A stretch of DNA of 12,497 nt. It comes from CAYPOY01 sp964412395 (GTDB lineage: Bacteria; Chloroflexota; Anaerolineae; B4-G1). The stretch spans positions 1 to 12,497 of the forward strand of contig CAYPOY010000133.1 in NCBI GenBank assembly GCA_964412395.1, in the 5' to 3' direction. Below the pieces are notes generated by a model that made no database searches, was not told the origin of the DNA, and saw only the letters and a program-made list of their open reading frames with translations. Positions 1 to 6,393 of the stretch are shown here, in pieces (the first letter of the stretch is position 1; each line of letters begins with the position of its first letter). The translations under genes were made by a program, and so were the position numbers.

Positions 1-847
1 TACTCATCCTCGAGCCCCCGCCGCCTGCTCCGTGGAAGCCGACAACTCCCTCCCCTTTCTGGAAGTCCTCGACCATCTGGATGAAATAGAAGGTGCCTCG
101 GTAGTCCCCCTCCTCGACGGCGTAGGCGATGCGCTCCAACTCCGTCGGTGGGCGGTCCAACTCTCGGGCGAAGGTGAGCCCCAGGTCTTTGTGGCGGAAG
201 GCGGCGTAGTCGTCCACCGTGACACGGCAGTCGGCAGCCACCAATTTGCCCTCGGTCGTCAGCACTAGCGGGTTGATCTCGGCAGCGCGAGCCTCCCAGG
301 TGCGGGCCACGCCGTACAGTTTCACCAGCAGCCCGGCCAGGTCCCGCTGCAGGCGGCCGTGGATGCCTGTACAACGCACCAGGTTGCGGGCCTGATAATC
401 CCGAAGGCCATGCTCAATGTCCACTACTGCGCTGGCGACGGCGCCCGGGTGCTCGCGGGAGATCTCCTCAATTCCGGTGCCCCCGACGCTGGAGAACATC
501 ATCACCGGCGCCCGCTCCCGGTCACTGACGATGACGCCAGCGTAGAACTCCTGCTCGATGGGAAGTTTCTCTTCCACCATCACCTTACCGACAGTGAAGC
601 CGCCCACCCGCATCCCCAGCATGCCAGCAGCAGCCTGCGCCGCCTCGTCGGGCGTCTCGGCAAAGCGGATACCGCCCAGGCCAGCCCGACCAGTCACCCA
701 GGCCTGGATTTTCACCACGACTGGCCCACCAATCTCGGCCGCGACCTCCCGTACCTCGTCGGGCGTACTGGCTGCCCGACCGTGAGGGATAGAAATCCCC
801 TTCTGCGCCAGAAGCGTTTTACCCTGATACTCGTGTAAGCGTGCCAT
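1..847 (-). CDS. sucC: SucC-family ATP-grasp CoA ligase, beta-type subunit (5' part; 3' end outside window)
   Basis: This is the N-terminal 282 codons of a protein that runs off the left edge. Members of the family couple NTP hydrolysis to acyl-CoA formation from succinate (or a related acid such as malate), with the ATP-grasp subunit carrying the nucleotide site. Visible marks are the opening RLHEYQGKTLLA, a nucleotide-binding lysine in VVVK (about residue 46), a glycine loop TGRAGLGG (53-59), EINPL (190-194, metal-ligand Asn) and a second acidic ligand in AADCRV (about 206). The end, GFHGAGGGGS, is where the CoA-ligase domain begins. The start ATG is supported by AAGGAG just upstream. The loop differs from the classical GGRGKAGG, so the substrate is uncertain; the alpha-type partner would be expected beyond the left edge. 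Family call is firm; the exact substrate and symbol are not. Confidence 0.82.
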   Translation of the reverse strand, partial: MARLHEYQGKTLLAQKGISIPHGRAASTPDEVREVAAEIGGPVVVKIQAWVTGRAGLGGIRFAETPDEAAQAAAGMLGMRVGGFTVGKVMVEEKLPIEQEFYAGVIVSDRERAPVMMFSSVGGTGIEEISREHPGAVASAVVDIEHGLRDYQARNLVRCTGIHGRLQRDLAGLLVKLYGVARTWEARAAEINPLVLTTEGKLVAADCRVTVDDYAAFRHKDLGLTFARELDRPPTELERIAYAVEEGDYRGTFYFIQMVEDFQKGEGVVGFHGAGGGGSRMS

Positions 848-913
848 GCTGCTCCTTGTAATCTGGATCGGTAACACTGTGCTGGATACTGACAGATGAC
901 GACCGTAACGCCG

Positions 914-955
914 GGCATCAAGTATTGAGCTTCCAGCATCCAGTATCGAGTATCC
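914..955 (-). repeat. six-unit 7-nt tandem repeat in intergenic spacer
   Basis: Read on the minus strand, this stretch splits without gaps into six 7-mers close to the consensus sGATRCT (for example GGATACT, CGATACT, GGATGCT). Positions 2-7 are well kept while position 1 varies. A single GGATACT in the opposite orientation sits at 884-890, so part of the array could fold back on itself. It lies between the ligase start and the lipoprotein terminator. No gene overlaps it convincingly. The period of 7 is not a multiple of 3, so it gives repetitive peptides in every frame and may be mis-called as a small protein. Confidence 0.6.
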
Positions 956-1006
956 AATGTGAAGGATACCACAAGTCACCCCAGGTCGCAACTTCGCTCC
1001 TGCAGA

Positions 1007-1037
1007 GAAAAGCGACCCCCATTGAAAGAGAGTCGCT
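1007..1037 (-). terminator. intrinsic terminator after the lipoprotein gene
   Basis: On the minus strand AGCGAC (1037-1032) pairs with GTCGCT (1016-1011) across a 15-nt loop and is followed by TTTTCTC. It sits about 25 nt after the lipoprotein stop codon and is correctly placed to end that transcript ahead of the ligase gene. The stem is short (6 bp), so efficiency is uncertain. Confidence 0.5.
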
Positions 1038-1060
1038 GTACAGGGCAGGAAGCCCCATCG

Positions 1061-1729
1061 CTACGGCTTGAGCACCATCAGGTTGTCGAAGTGGATCTCC
1101 GTGGGCTCGTCCTCGTAGGAAGTCGCCGTCAGCGCGATGTCCCCCTCGGTGAACGTGCTGTCCTCGGCCGTCGCCAGACGTTGCCCATTAACAAACAGCG
1201 CCAGGCTGGAACCATCGCACACCGCCTGAATGTGATTGGTCGCGTTCCCCTGCCGGATAGCGTCCGACTCCATCCAATCCACCAGCGTCTCAAAATCTCT
1301 TCCTCCGGCCTTGACAAGGATGGCGTAGTAACCGTCTCCGGAGATGAGCATGTAGTACCCGTCGCCATCACCCTGCTCTCGGCATACCACCCCATAGTCA
1401 TTGTTGTTGTCGGACCCGGCCGAGACCTGAGTGGCGTCCACCTCGATGATGAGGTCGTCGAAGGAGCGATTAGCCACGCCCCACATCGTGTTGCCATCAC
1501 CGAGGGAGGTCGCGGAGTACACGCCGTCCTTGTAGGCCACGCTGCCGCCATCGTAGTCCCCCACTTCCCAACCGGAGCCCGGGTCACTGAAGTTATCCTG
1601 AAAAAGGGCGTCAGCTCGAGGCGAGGGGGGCGGCGGCGTTTCTGTTCCCGGCAGGAAGGGAAGATTGCACGTGCACGCCAAAGCCACGACCATCAGCAAG
1701 ATGAACACGCCAAGAGTTTTCTTGTTCAT
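1061..1729 (-). CDS. putative secreted lipoprotein with LamG/DUF1080-like beta-sandwich domain
   Basis: A 222-residue hypothetical protein. The N-terminus is a short basic stretch (MNKK), a hydrophobic core and a lipobox-like ALA-C with Cys19, then a Pro/Thr-rich linker (PGTETPPPPSP). From about residue 45 to the end it resembles concanavalin-like sandwich domains (DUF1080 or glycoside hydrolase 16-like): it opens LFQDNFSDPGSGWE, has a central Gly/Asp/Tyr-rich region (GDGDGYYMLISGDGYY) and ends with the family-like IHFDNLMVL. No catalytic residues can be assigned; a carbohydrate-binding or surface role is only inference. The start at 1729 is preferred over in-frame ATG 1756 and TTG 1783 because GGAGGA lies about 10 nt upstream and the promoter -10 at 1755-1760 puts both longer starts at or before the expected transcription start. 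Confidence 0.75.
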   Translation of the reverse strand: MNKKTLGVFILLMVVALACTCNLPFLPGTETPPPPSPRADALFQDNFSDPGSGWEVGDYDGGSVAYKDGVYSATSLGDGNTMWGVANRSFDDLIIEVDATQVSAGSDNNNDYGVVCREQGDGDGYYMLISGDGYYAILVKAGGRDFETLVDWMESDAIRQGNATNHIQAVCDGSSLALFVNGQRLATAEDSTFTEGDIALTATSYEDEPTEIHFDNLMVLKP

Positions 1730-1754
1730 TTTCCCTGTCCTCCTCCTTTTTGCC

Positions 1755-1783
1755 ATTGTACTTTTCGCTCCAAAAAATGTCAA
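1755..1783 (-). promoter_or_regulatory. sigma-70-type promoter for the lipoprotein gene
   Basis: On the minus strand TTGACA (1783-1778), a 17-nt spacer and TACAAT (1760-1755) make a near-consensus housekeeping promoter. The -35 overlaps the metG stop codon. The expected start, near 1748, leaves a leader of about 20 nt that begins at the Shine-Dalgarno sequence. It would allow the lipoprotein to be expressed independently of metG. Confidence 0.75.
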
Positions 1784-3564
1784 CTACCCGCCTGTCCTAA
1801 TAGCACCCGTTCTTCTTCGATCACGTTTTCGTCCAGTTTTTTGAACAGTGGTTCGGGCTGACACAGCACCTGACCGGGCGGCAACCGGCTGGGTTTCCAT
1901 TCACCCATAGCGCCACTGCCGTCGTAGCATAGCGCATCGTGGACTCGTCCCCCTTCTTCCTCAAAGGTAGCCGTGTATGATCGCCCGAACAGTGAACCCC
2001 TGTAACCCAGGTACTGGTGTAATCGCTCAGACGAGAAGGGCAAGAAAGGAGCAAAGAGGACTTTGAGCGAATCAATGGCCTTGAGCGCCACGTAGATGGT
2101 CGTGCCGGCCGCCTCATGGTCCTCTTTGATCTGGAACCAGGGGCTTTTTCCCTCCAGGTAGCGGTTGGCCTCACGAGCCAGCGCCATCACCTCGCCCAGC
2201 GCGGCACGGAACTTGCATCCAGCAATCAACTGGCCGATGGGCTCGAATCCAGCCTCGACCTGCGCCAGAAGTCGCGCATCTATGTCCTCCAGAGACCCCG
2301 GTGCGGGCACTCGTCCATCGAAGCGTCGGTAGGCAAACGTCAAGGCCCGGTTGACCAGGTTGCCCCAGGTAGCCACCAGTTCGTCGTTGTTGCGGCGCAC
2401 GAAGCCATTCCACAGCCAGTCGGTATCCCGCGTCTCCGGCATCGCCACCGTCAGGTAGTAGCGCAGTGCGTCGGGGTCATACCGGTCAAGCGCCTCGTCC
2501 ATCCACACCGCCCAGTTGCGGCTGCCAGAGATCTTCCGCCCCTCCAGGTTCATGAACTCGTTTGCCGGCACGTCGTATGGCAGGTTGAGTTTCCTGGACG
2601 GGTCGTCCTCGTAGAGCCGCTCCACCCCCATCAGTTCGGCTGGCCAGATGACAGCGTGGAATGGGATATTATCCTTGCCGATGAAGTAGAGCGTTTTGGC
2701 CATCGGATCGTACCACCACTCCTTCCATGCCTCTGGCTCCCCCCGGTTGTGCGCCCACTCGACGCTGGCGGAGAAATAGCCGATGACCGCCTCGAGCCAG
2801 ACGTAGAGGCACTTGCCCTCCCATCCCGACACAGGCACCGTAATGCCCCATTCCAGGTCACGGGTGATGGGTCTTCCCCGCAACCCCTCGCCCACGTAAC
2901 GGCGGGCGAAGTTGATCACGTTGGGCCGCCAGTGTTCCTTGCCCTGCTGAAGCCAGTCAGCCAGCCCGGCCCGAGCCAGCTTGGGCAGGTCGAGGAAAAA
3001 GTGCTCTGTCTCGCGGAGCATGGGTGTGCTGCCGTCAATCTTGCTGCGCGGGTTGATCAGGTCCTTCGGATCTAGCAGCGTGTTGCAGCAGTCGCACTGA
3101 TCACCTCGCGCGCCCTCATACCCACACACCGGACAGATGCCTTCCACGTAGCGATCAGGCAGAAAGCGTTTCTGCGTCTCAGAGTACATCTGTTCCTGCA
3201 CCTGCTTATAGAGATAGCCTTTCTCCAACAGCGCGAGGAAGAAATCCTGGGAGACACGGTGGTGGTTCTCCGTATCCGTGTGGGTGAAAAGGTCATAACT
3301 GATACCCAGGCGTTGGAATAGCCCCAGGAAACCGTGATGAAAGCGCTCGAAGACCTCGCGGGGAGACTTGCCCTCTTGCTCAGCACGCACGGTGATGGGG
3401 GTGCCGTGCGAATCGGAACCGGAGACCATCAGCACACGGTCGCCAGCCAGGCGGTGGTAGCGAGCAAAGATGTCACCAGGAAGATGGGAGCCAGTGACGT
3501 TGCCACCGTGGATCTTGGCGCTGGCATAAGGCCAGGCGATAGCGATGAGAATGTGTTCAGACAT
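1780..3564 (-). CDS. metG: methionyl-tRNA synthetase
   Basis: A 594-residue class I aminoacyl-tRNA synthetase that charges tRNA-Met in the cytoplasm. The Rossmann fold opens IAIAWPYASAKIHGGN, with HGGN at 19-22 in the place of HIGH. The zinc knuckle has all four cysteines (C144, C147, C157, C160). Substrate-site stretches GSDSHGTP (about 49-56) and FIGKDNIPFHAVIWPAELMG (about 294-313) are present. The KMSKS loop reads KISGS (344-348), followed by RNWAVW. A helical anticodon-binding domain follows (NLVNRAL, then GKSPWFQIK). The protein ends after that domain, without the C-terminal EMAP/Trbp-like extension some MetRS carry. The ATG start has a strong AAGGAGG upstream. HxGN and KxSxS variants occur in other MetRS groups, so nothing suggests inactivity. 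The lipoprotein gene follows 50 nt after its stop. Confidence 0.96.
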   Translation of the reverse strand: MSEHILIAIAWPYASAKIHGGNVTGSHLPGDIFARYHRLAGDRVLMVSGSDSHGTPITVRAEQEGKSPREVFERFHHGFLGLFQRLGISYDLFTHTDTENHHRVSQDFFLALLEKGYLYKQVQEQMYSETQKRFLPDRYVEGICPVCGYEGARGDQCDCCNTLLDPKDLINPRSKIDGSTPMLRETEHFFLDLPKLARAGLADWLQQGKEHWRPNVINFARRYVGEGLRGRPITRDLEWGITVPVSGWEGKCLYVWLEAVIGYFSASVEWAHNRGEPEAWKEWWYDPMAKTLYFIGKDNIPFHAVIWPAELMGVERLYEDDPSRKLNLPYDVPANEFMNLEGRKISGSRNWAVWMDEALDRYDPDALRYYLTVAMPETRDTDWLWNGFVRRNNDELVATWGNLVNRALTFAYRRFDGRVPAPGSLEDIDARLLAQVEAGFEPIGQLIAGCKFRAALGEVMALAREANRYLEGKSPWFQIKEDHEAAGTTIYVALKAIDSLKVLFAPFLPFSSERLHQYLGYRGSLFGRSYTATFEEEGGRVHDALCYDGSGAMGEWKPSRLPPGQVLCQPEPLFKKLDENVIEEERVLLGQAGS

Positions 3565-3593
3565 TGGTATTCCTCCTTGAACGCACGAAACCT

Positions 3594-3602
3594 ATTTTAA
3601 CA
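3594..3602 (-). promoter_or_regulatory. possible extended -10 promoter for metG
   Basis: Minus strand TGTTAAAAT matches an extended -10 (TGn plus TAAAAT). It lies about 30 nt before the metG start codon and immediately after the U-tract of the sigma-gene terminator. No good -35 is visible at 16-18 nt, so this is a tentative call based on position and the TG element. Confidence 0.4.
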
Positions 3603-3613
3603 CAGGGTATGAT

Positions 3614-3643
3614 AAAACGAAAACCGCCAGCGAGGCTGGCGGT
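3614..3643 (-). terminator. intrinsic terminator of the yceD-sigma operon
   Basis: On the minus strand ACCGCCAGC pairs perfectly with GCTGGCGGT (9 bp, 3-nt loop) and runs into TTTCGTTTT. It lies about 120 nt beyond the sigma-factor stop and just upstream of the metG promoter, separating the two transcripts. The 120-nt stretch between stop and hairpin (3644-3763) holds nothing I can identify beyond a small GC-rich inverted repeat near 3702-3715. Confidence 0.85.
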
Positions 3644-3763
3644 GTGTTGCCGTGAGGCCGGGAGAGCACAACGGCCTATCGCGGGCAGAGAGCCTCCTCC
3701 GCCCGCCACGGCGGGATGCACATCATCATGTCGGCATGGTGATTCGCAATGTTGGACATCTGT

Positions 3764-4924
3764 CTACCCCAGATAATCCCGCAACTGGCGGCTGCGGCGG
3801 GGGTGACGCAGGCGGCGCAGTGCCTTGCCCTCAATCTGGCGGATACGCTCCCGCGTGAGCCCAAACTTCTGGCCGACCTCCTCAAGCGTATAGCTGCGCC
3901 CGTTGAGGAGTCCGAAGCGGAGCCGTAGGATGCGCGCCTCACGCGGGCTCAGCGTGGCCAGCAGCTCCTCGATCTTATTTCCGAGCAGGTGCCTGTAGGC
4001 ACTCTGCGTTGGCGTGGGGGTCGTATCATCCTCGATGAAACTTCCCAGTTCGCTGTCCTCCTCCTCGCCAACTGGTCGCTCCAGGCTCAGCGGCCGCCAC
4101 GAGACCCTGAGCATCCATTGCACCTTGTGCGGCTCTATTTCCATCTCGGCCGCGATCTCCTCCGGCGTCGGTCGGCGACCATATTCCTGTTCAAGCGCTC
4201 GGGCCGTGTTGTAGAGCCGCCGGATACGATCCGACATGTGAACCGGCACACGGATCGTGCGTCCCTGGTCAGCAATCGCTCGCGTGATCGTCTGCCGGAT
4301 CCACCACGTGGCGTAGGTGCTGAAACGATACCCACGGCTGTAGTCGAACTTCTCCACTGCCTTCATCAAACCCAGGTTGCCCTCCTGGATCAGGTCCAAG
4401 AACGGCACACCGCGCCCTATGTACTTCTTGGCGATGCTGACCACCAGACGAGTGTTGGCCTTGATCAGATGCTCGCGCGCGGTCAGCGCCTCCTCAATTT
4501 GCCGCCCGAGTTCCTCGCGCTTCGCCGGGTCAGACCCATCGTGACTCAGAATCTCTTGAGCCCTGCGGCCTGCTTCGAGGGCCTTGGCCAACCGAATCTC
4601 CTCTTCAATCGCCAGAAGAGGTACACGGGCCATCTCCCTGAGATACAGCCCCACCGTATCATCACTGGCGATCCCACTCAAATCGTAGTTTCCATCACTG
4701 CTCGTCTCGTATCCGCTGACCGTACCATTTAGCGCGCGCTCTTCCTCAACCTCAGCATCCACCTTGTCGTCGTACACTTCGATCCCTGCTTCGTACAACA
4801 AGATGAATATCTCCTCAAGTTGCTCCAGGGTCTCCTCGGCATCCGGCAATAGGTCCAGAATGTCATCCGTAGTCAGGTAGCCCTGAATTTCTGCCTTGTC
4901 CAATAGTTCCCCAACTACATCCAT
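3764..4924 (-). CDS. sigA: principal RNA polymerase sigma factor (sigma-70 group 1)
   Basis: A 386-residue sigma factor that directs core polymerase to -10/-35 promoters. All regions are present in order: an N-terminal acidic region 1.1-like segment (about 1-60, GYLTTDDILDLLPDAEETLE), region 1.2 (about 88-118, VGLYLREMARVPLL), region 2 (about 150-230, with RLVVSIAKKYIGRGVPFLDL, FDYSRGYRFSTYATWWIRQ for -10 recognition and melting, and RTIRVPVHM), region 3 (about 232-310) and region 4 (about 318-386, LSPREARILRLRFGL and the helix-turn-helix TLEEVGQKFGLTRERIRQIE). Region 1.1 together with the complete 1.2-4 set marks it as the housekeeping factor (also called RpoD). TAGGAGA precedes the ATG. It follows yceD by 24 nt on the same transcript. 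The three near-consensus promoters in this window fit the recognition expected of such a factor. Confidence 0.96.
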   Translation of the reverse strand: MDVVGELLDKAEIQGYLTTDDILDLLPDAEETLEQLEEIFILLYEAGIEVYDDKVDAEVEEERALNGTVSGYETSSDGNYDLSGIASDDTVGLYLREMARVPLLAIEEEIRLAKALEAGRRAQEILSHDGSDPAKREELGRQIEEALTAREHLIKANTRLVVSIAKKYIGRGVPFLDLIQEGNLGLMKAVEKFDYSRGYRFSTYATWWIRQTITRAIADQGRTIRVPVHMSDRIRRLYNTARALEQEYGRRPTPEEIAAEMEIEPHKVQWMLRVSWRPLSLERPVGEEEDSELGSFIEDDTTPTPTQSAYRHLLGNKIEELLATLSPREARILRLRFGLLNGRSYTLEEVGQKFGLTRERIRQIEGKALRRLRHPRRSRQLRDYLG

Positions 4925-4948
4925 AGGTCTCCTAACCCATTCTCTCGG

Positions 4949-5437
4949 CTACAACAGATCTTTCAACAATGCCAGGCGCGGATCCACCCTTACACGATCA
5001 CATGTACACGATTCGAGGTTGAGGTTTGCGCCACATTGCGGGCATAACCCTTTACAATCAGGGCTACAGAGAGGCTTCATCGGGATGGCTACCCACGCTT
5101 GCTCGCGCAGCAGAGGAGCCAGATCAAGCCAGCCATCATCGCTCACCGCATAGGATGTATCTTGTCTCGGGCCTGCTTCTGGTAGCCGAAAAGTCTCTTC
5201 TAATTCCAGGGTAATAGGGAGAGAGAAGAGTTCCAAACAGCGGACACACTCTAACCCCAACTGTGACCCCACAGTGCCTCGAACAAGCAAGCCACCATGC
5301 ACACGAACCACTTGGATGGTCCCACGAAGAAAATCCACCTCCAAGTCGGTCAGCTTGTGGGGCCCTATGTCCACATTCAGGGTGAGTGACGTGCCGAGCC
5401 GGGCCTTGGTAAGAGCAGAAACGTCGAAGCAAATCAT
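4949..5437 (-). CDS. yceD: DUF177 / YceD-family metal-binding protein
   Basis: A 162-residue protein of the YceD (DUF177) family. In plants and many bacteria the family is linked to 23S rRNA accumulation and is usually encoded beside rpmF (ribosomal protein L32). Visible features are the Cys pair CVRC (64, 67) after a beta-rich N-terminal half, an acidic middle and the family signature CSPDCKGLCPQCGANLN (124-140), with two further Cys at 144 and 146, so up to eight cysteines could bind zinc. No clear Shine-Dalgarno precedes the ATG at 5437; the leader from the strong upstream promoter is about 48 nt. No L32 gene follows. The next gene is the principal sigma factor, 24 nt downstream, which suggests joint transcription of ribosome-assembly and core transcription functions. 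Confidence 0.88.
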   Translation of the reverse strand: MICFDVSALTKARLGTSLTLNVDIGPHKLTDLEVDFLRGTIQVVRVHGGLLVRGTVGSQLGLECVRCLELFSLPITLELEETFRLPEAGPRQDTSYAVSDDGWLDLAPLLREQAWVAIPMKPLCSPDCKGLCPQCGANLNLESCTCDRVRVDPRLALLKDLL

Positions 5438-5491
5438 AGTAGGCTCAAAAGCAATACCATTCAGTTAAGCGATCAAGCCCAGATAGTATGT

Positions 5492-5520
5492 ATTATAACA
5501 CAATCATTCCCTATAGTCAA
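5492..5520 (-). promoter_or_regulatory. near-consensus promoter for the yceD-sigA operon
   Basis: On the minus strand TTGACT (5520-5515), a 17-nt spacer and TATAAT (5497-5492) give an almost ideal sigma-70 promoter. The predicted start near 5485 leaves a leader of about 48 nt before yceD. The surrounding DNA is AT-rich compared with the flanking genes. Confidence 0.85.
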
Positions 5521-5589
5521 GATTTTTGGCCTTTGTATACATAAAATGATATGAAGCCGGTCGGAAAACCCGCGTCCGATCATCGGCGG

Positions 5590-5618
5590 TTGCCAAAATA
5601 GCCAATTTGTGTTAAGGT
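5590..5618 (+). promoter_or_regulatory. probable promoter for rdgB
   Basis: TTGCCA (5590-5595), a 17-nt spacer and TAAGGT (5613-5618) lie just upstream of rdgB, back to back with the yceD promoter. A small inverted repeat, CCGAT-C-ATCGG (5576-5586), abuts the -35 and could be an operator, though this is speculative. Confidence 0.5.
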
Positions 5619-5640
5619 TACATCGGAGAAAAACACTACT

Positions 5641-6237
5641 ATGGAGATTCTCATCGCCACCAAGAACCCAGGTAAAATGCGCGAGTTCGGACTACTACTT
5701 GCACCTCTAAAAACAAGACTCCGCTTCCCACCCGAACTTGGTCTACAGATAGAGGTCCCCGAGAACGGCACCACTTACGCCGATAACGCCAGCCAAAAAG
5801 CTCTGGCCTACGCATCTGCCTCAGGTCTGCTCACATTGGCTGATGATTCGGGGCTCGAAGTGGACGCTCTGGACGGTGCACCAGGTATTCACTCCGCCCG
5901 CTATGCTCTGGGATACGATGCTGATCGGGTGGAAGCGCTGTTAGCACAACTACTCGACGTACCCTGGAAGCAACGCACGGCCCGGTTCCGCTGCGTAGTT
6001 GCCATTACCACGCCCACTGGGGAACTCTATAGCGCTGAAGGAGTATGCGAAGGGCTGATTGCCTTTGGGCCAGCCGGACAGGGAGGCTTCGGTTATGATC
6101 CGATCTTCCATCTGCCCGAGCACGGTTGCACGATGGCCCAACTGCCGCAGGTGGAGAAGAATCGCATCAGCCACCGTGCGCGGGCCGTCGAGATGGCACT
6201 GCCCATACTTCGTCGCCTGCTGGCGGGGGCGCTGTAG
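5641..6237 (+). CDS. rdgB: XTP/dITP diphosphatase (non-canonical purine NTP pyrophosphatase, HAM1 family)
   Basis: A 198-residue protein of typical family length. It hydrolyses XTP, dITP and ITP to monophosphates and pyrophosphate and so keeps damaged purines out of DNA and RNA. The family signatures are all visible: ATKNPGK near the N-terminus (6-12) for triphosphate binding, ADDSGLEVDALDGAPGIHSA (67-86) with catalytic Asp69, GFGYDPIF (149-156) for base and phosphate contacts, and ISHRARA (176-182). The usual acidic ENA motif appears as ADNA (47-50), a conservative Glu-to-Asp change. GGAG sits about 12 nt before the ATG, a little far but usable. It is transcribed divergently from yceD-sigA. 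The promoter of the downstream peptidase pair starts 5 nt after its stop, so the two units may be separate transcripts or partly joined by read-through. Confidence 0.95.
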   Translation: MEILIATKNPGKMREFGLLLAPLKTRLRFPPELGLQIEVPENGTTYADNASQKALAYASASGLLTLADDSGLEVDALDGAPGIHSARYALGYDADRVEALLAQLLDVPWKQRTARFRCVVAITTPTGELYSAEGVCEGLIAFGPAGQGGFGYDPIFHLPEHGCTMAQLPQVEKNRISHRARAVEMALPILRRLLAGAL

Positions 6238-6242
6238 GAAAG

Positions 6243-6271
6243 TTGCCGACATCTCTCTTTAGTGGTATAAT
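6243..6271 (+). promoter_or_regulatory. strong promoter for the leader and peptidase operon
   Basis: TTGCCG (6243-6248), a 17-nt spacer and TATAAT (6266-6271). The predicted start near 6278 is only about 6 nt before the first strand of the leader's closing stem at 6284, as expected for a 5' structured leader. The -35 begins 5 nt beyond the rdgB stop. Confidence 0.75.
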
Positions 6272-6283
6272 GGTTGACATTCC

Positions 6284-6393
6284 GGCTAAAATGAGCTAGA
6301 GAAAACGGATGCACCGCGCTTCAGTGGGGGCTTTCTGGTTAAAGGTGGGCGTCCTACCGATTTTAGCCACAACCTAATAATTCGCGAGGCTAG
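6284..6393 (+). promoter_or_regulatory. candidate structured leader RNA (riboswitch-like) upstream of LysM-M23 genes
   Basis: GGCTAAAAT (6284-6292) pairs perfectly with ATTTTAGCC (6360-6368), closing an 85-nt element. Inside, 6344-6358 forms a 6-bp hairpin (GGTGGG with CCTACC, one G-U) stacked one nucleotide from the closing stem, and 6300-6304 (AGAAA) can pair with 6332-6336 (TTTCT). The 3' strand of the closing stem can alternatively pair with GGCTAG at 6388-6393, which overlaps the SD-like GAGG (6386-6389), so the two pairings are mutually exclusive. It does not match the conserved cores I know for c-di-GMP, c-di-AMP (ydaO), SAM, TPP, cobalamin or fluoride riboswitches. The structure is what I see in the sequence; a switching role is inference. 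Confidence 0.5.

Noticed and set aside
914..955. CRISPR array or coding repeat
   Set aside because: Units of 7 nt without spacers are far too short for CRISPR, and the period is not a multiple of 3.
2533..2547. metG as an inactive paralogue because of the altered KMSKS loop
   Set aside because: All other catalytic, zinc and anticodon-binding elements are intact, and KxSxS variants are known in active MetRS.
2116..3075. Long plus-strand open frame opposite metG
   Set aside because: It is antisense to clear MetRS domains, has no family resemblance and no upstream signals; it is a shadow of GC-rich coding sequence. The same applies to 959-1861, 3989-4732 and 9080-9793 on the plus strand and 7940-8800 on the minus strand.
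3702..3715. Functional hairpin after the sigma gene
   Set aside because: The inverted repeat leaves only a 2-4 nt loop and has no T-run; the real terminator is at 3614-3643.
6274..6302. Second promoter candidate TTGACA-17-TAGAGA just after the first TATAAT
   Set aside because: The -35 is perfect but the -10 matches only about half of the consensus, and a start there would remove the first strand of the leader stem. The upstream TTGCCG-17-TATAAT fits better.
6284..6368. tRNA gene
   Set aside because: The closing stem and length are roughly tRNA-like, but there is no T-arm with a TTC loop, no anticodon arm and no proper D-arm.
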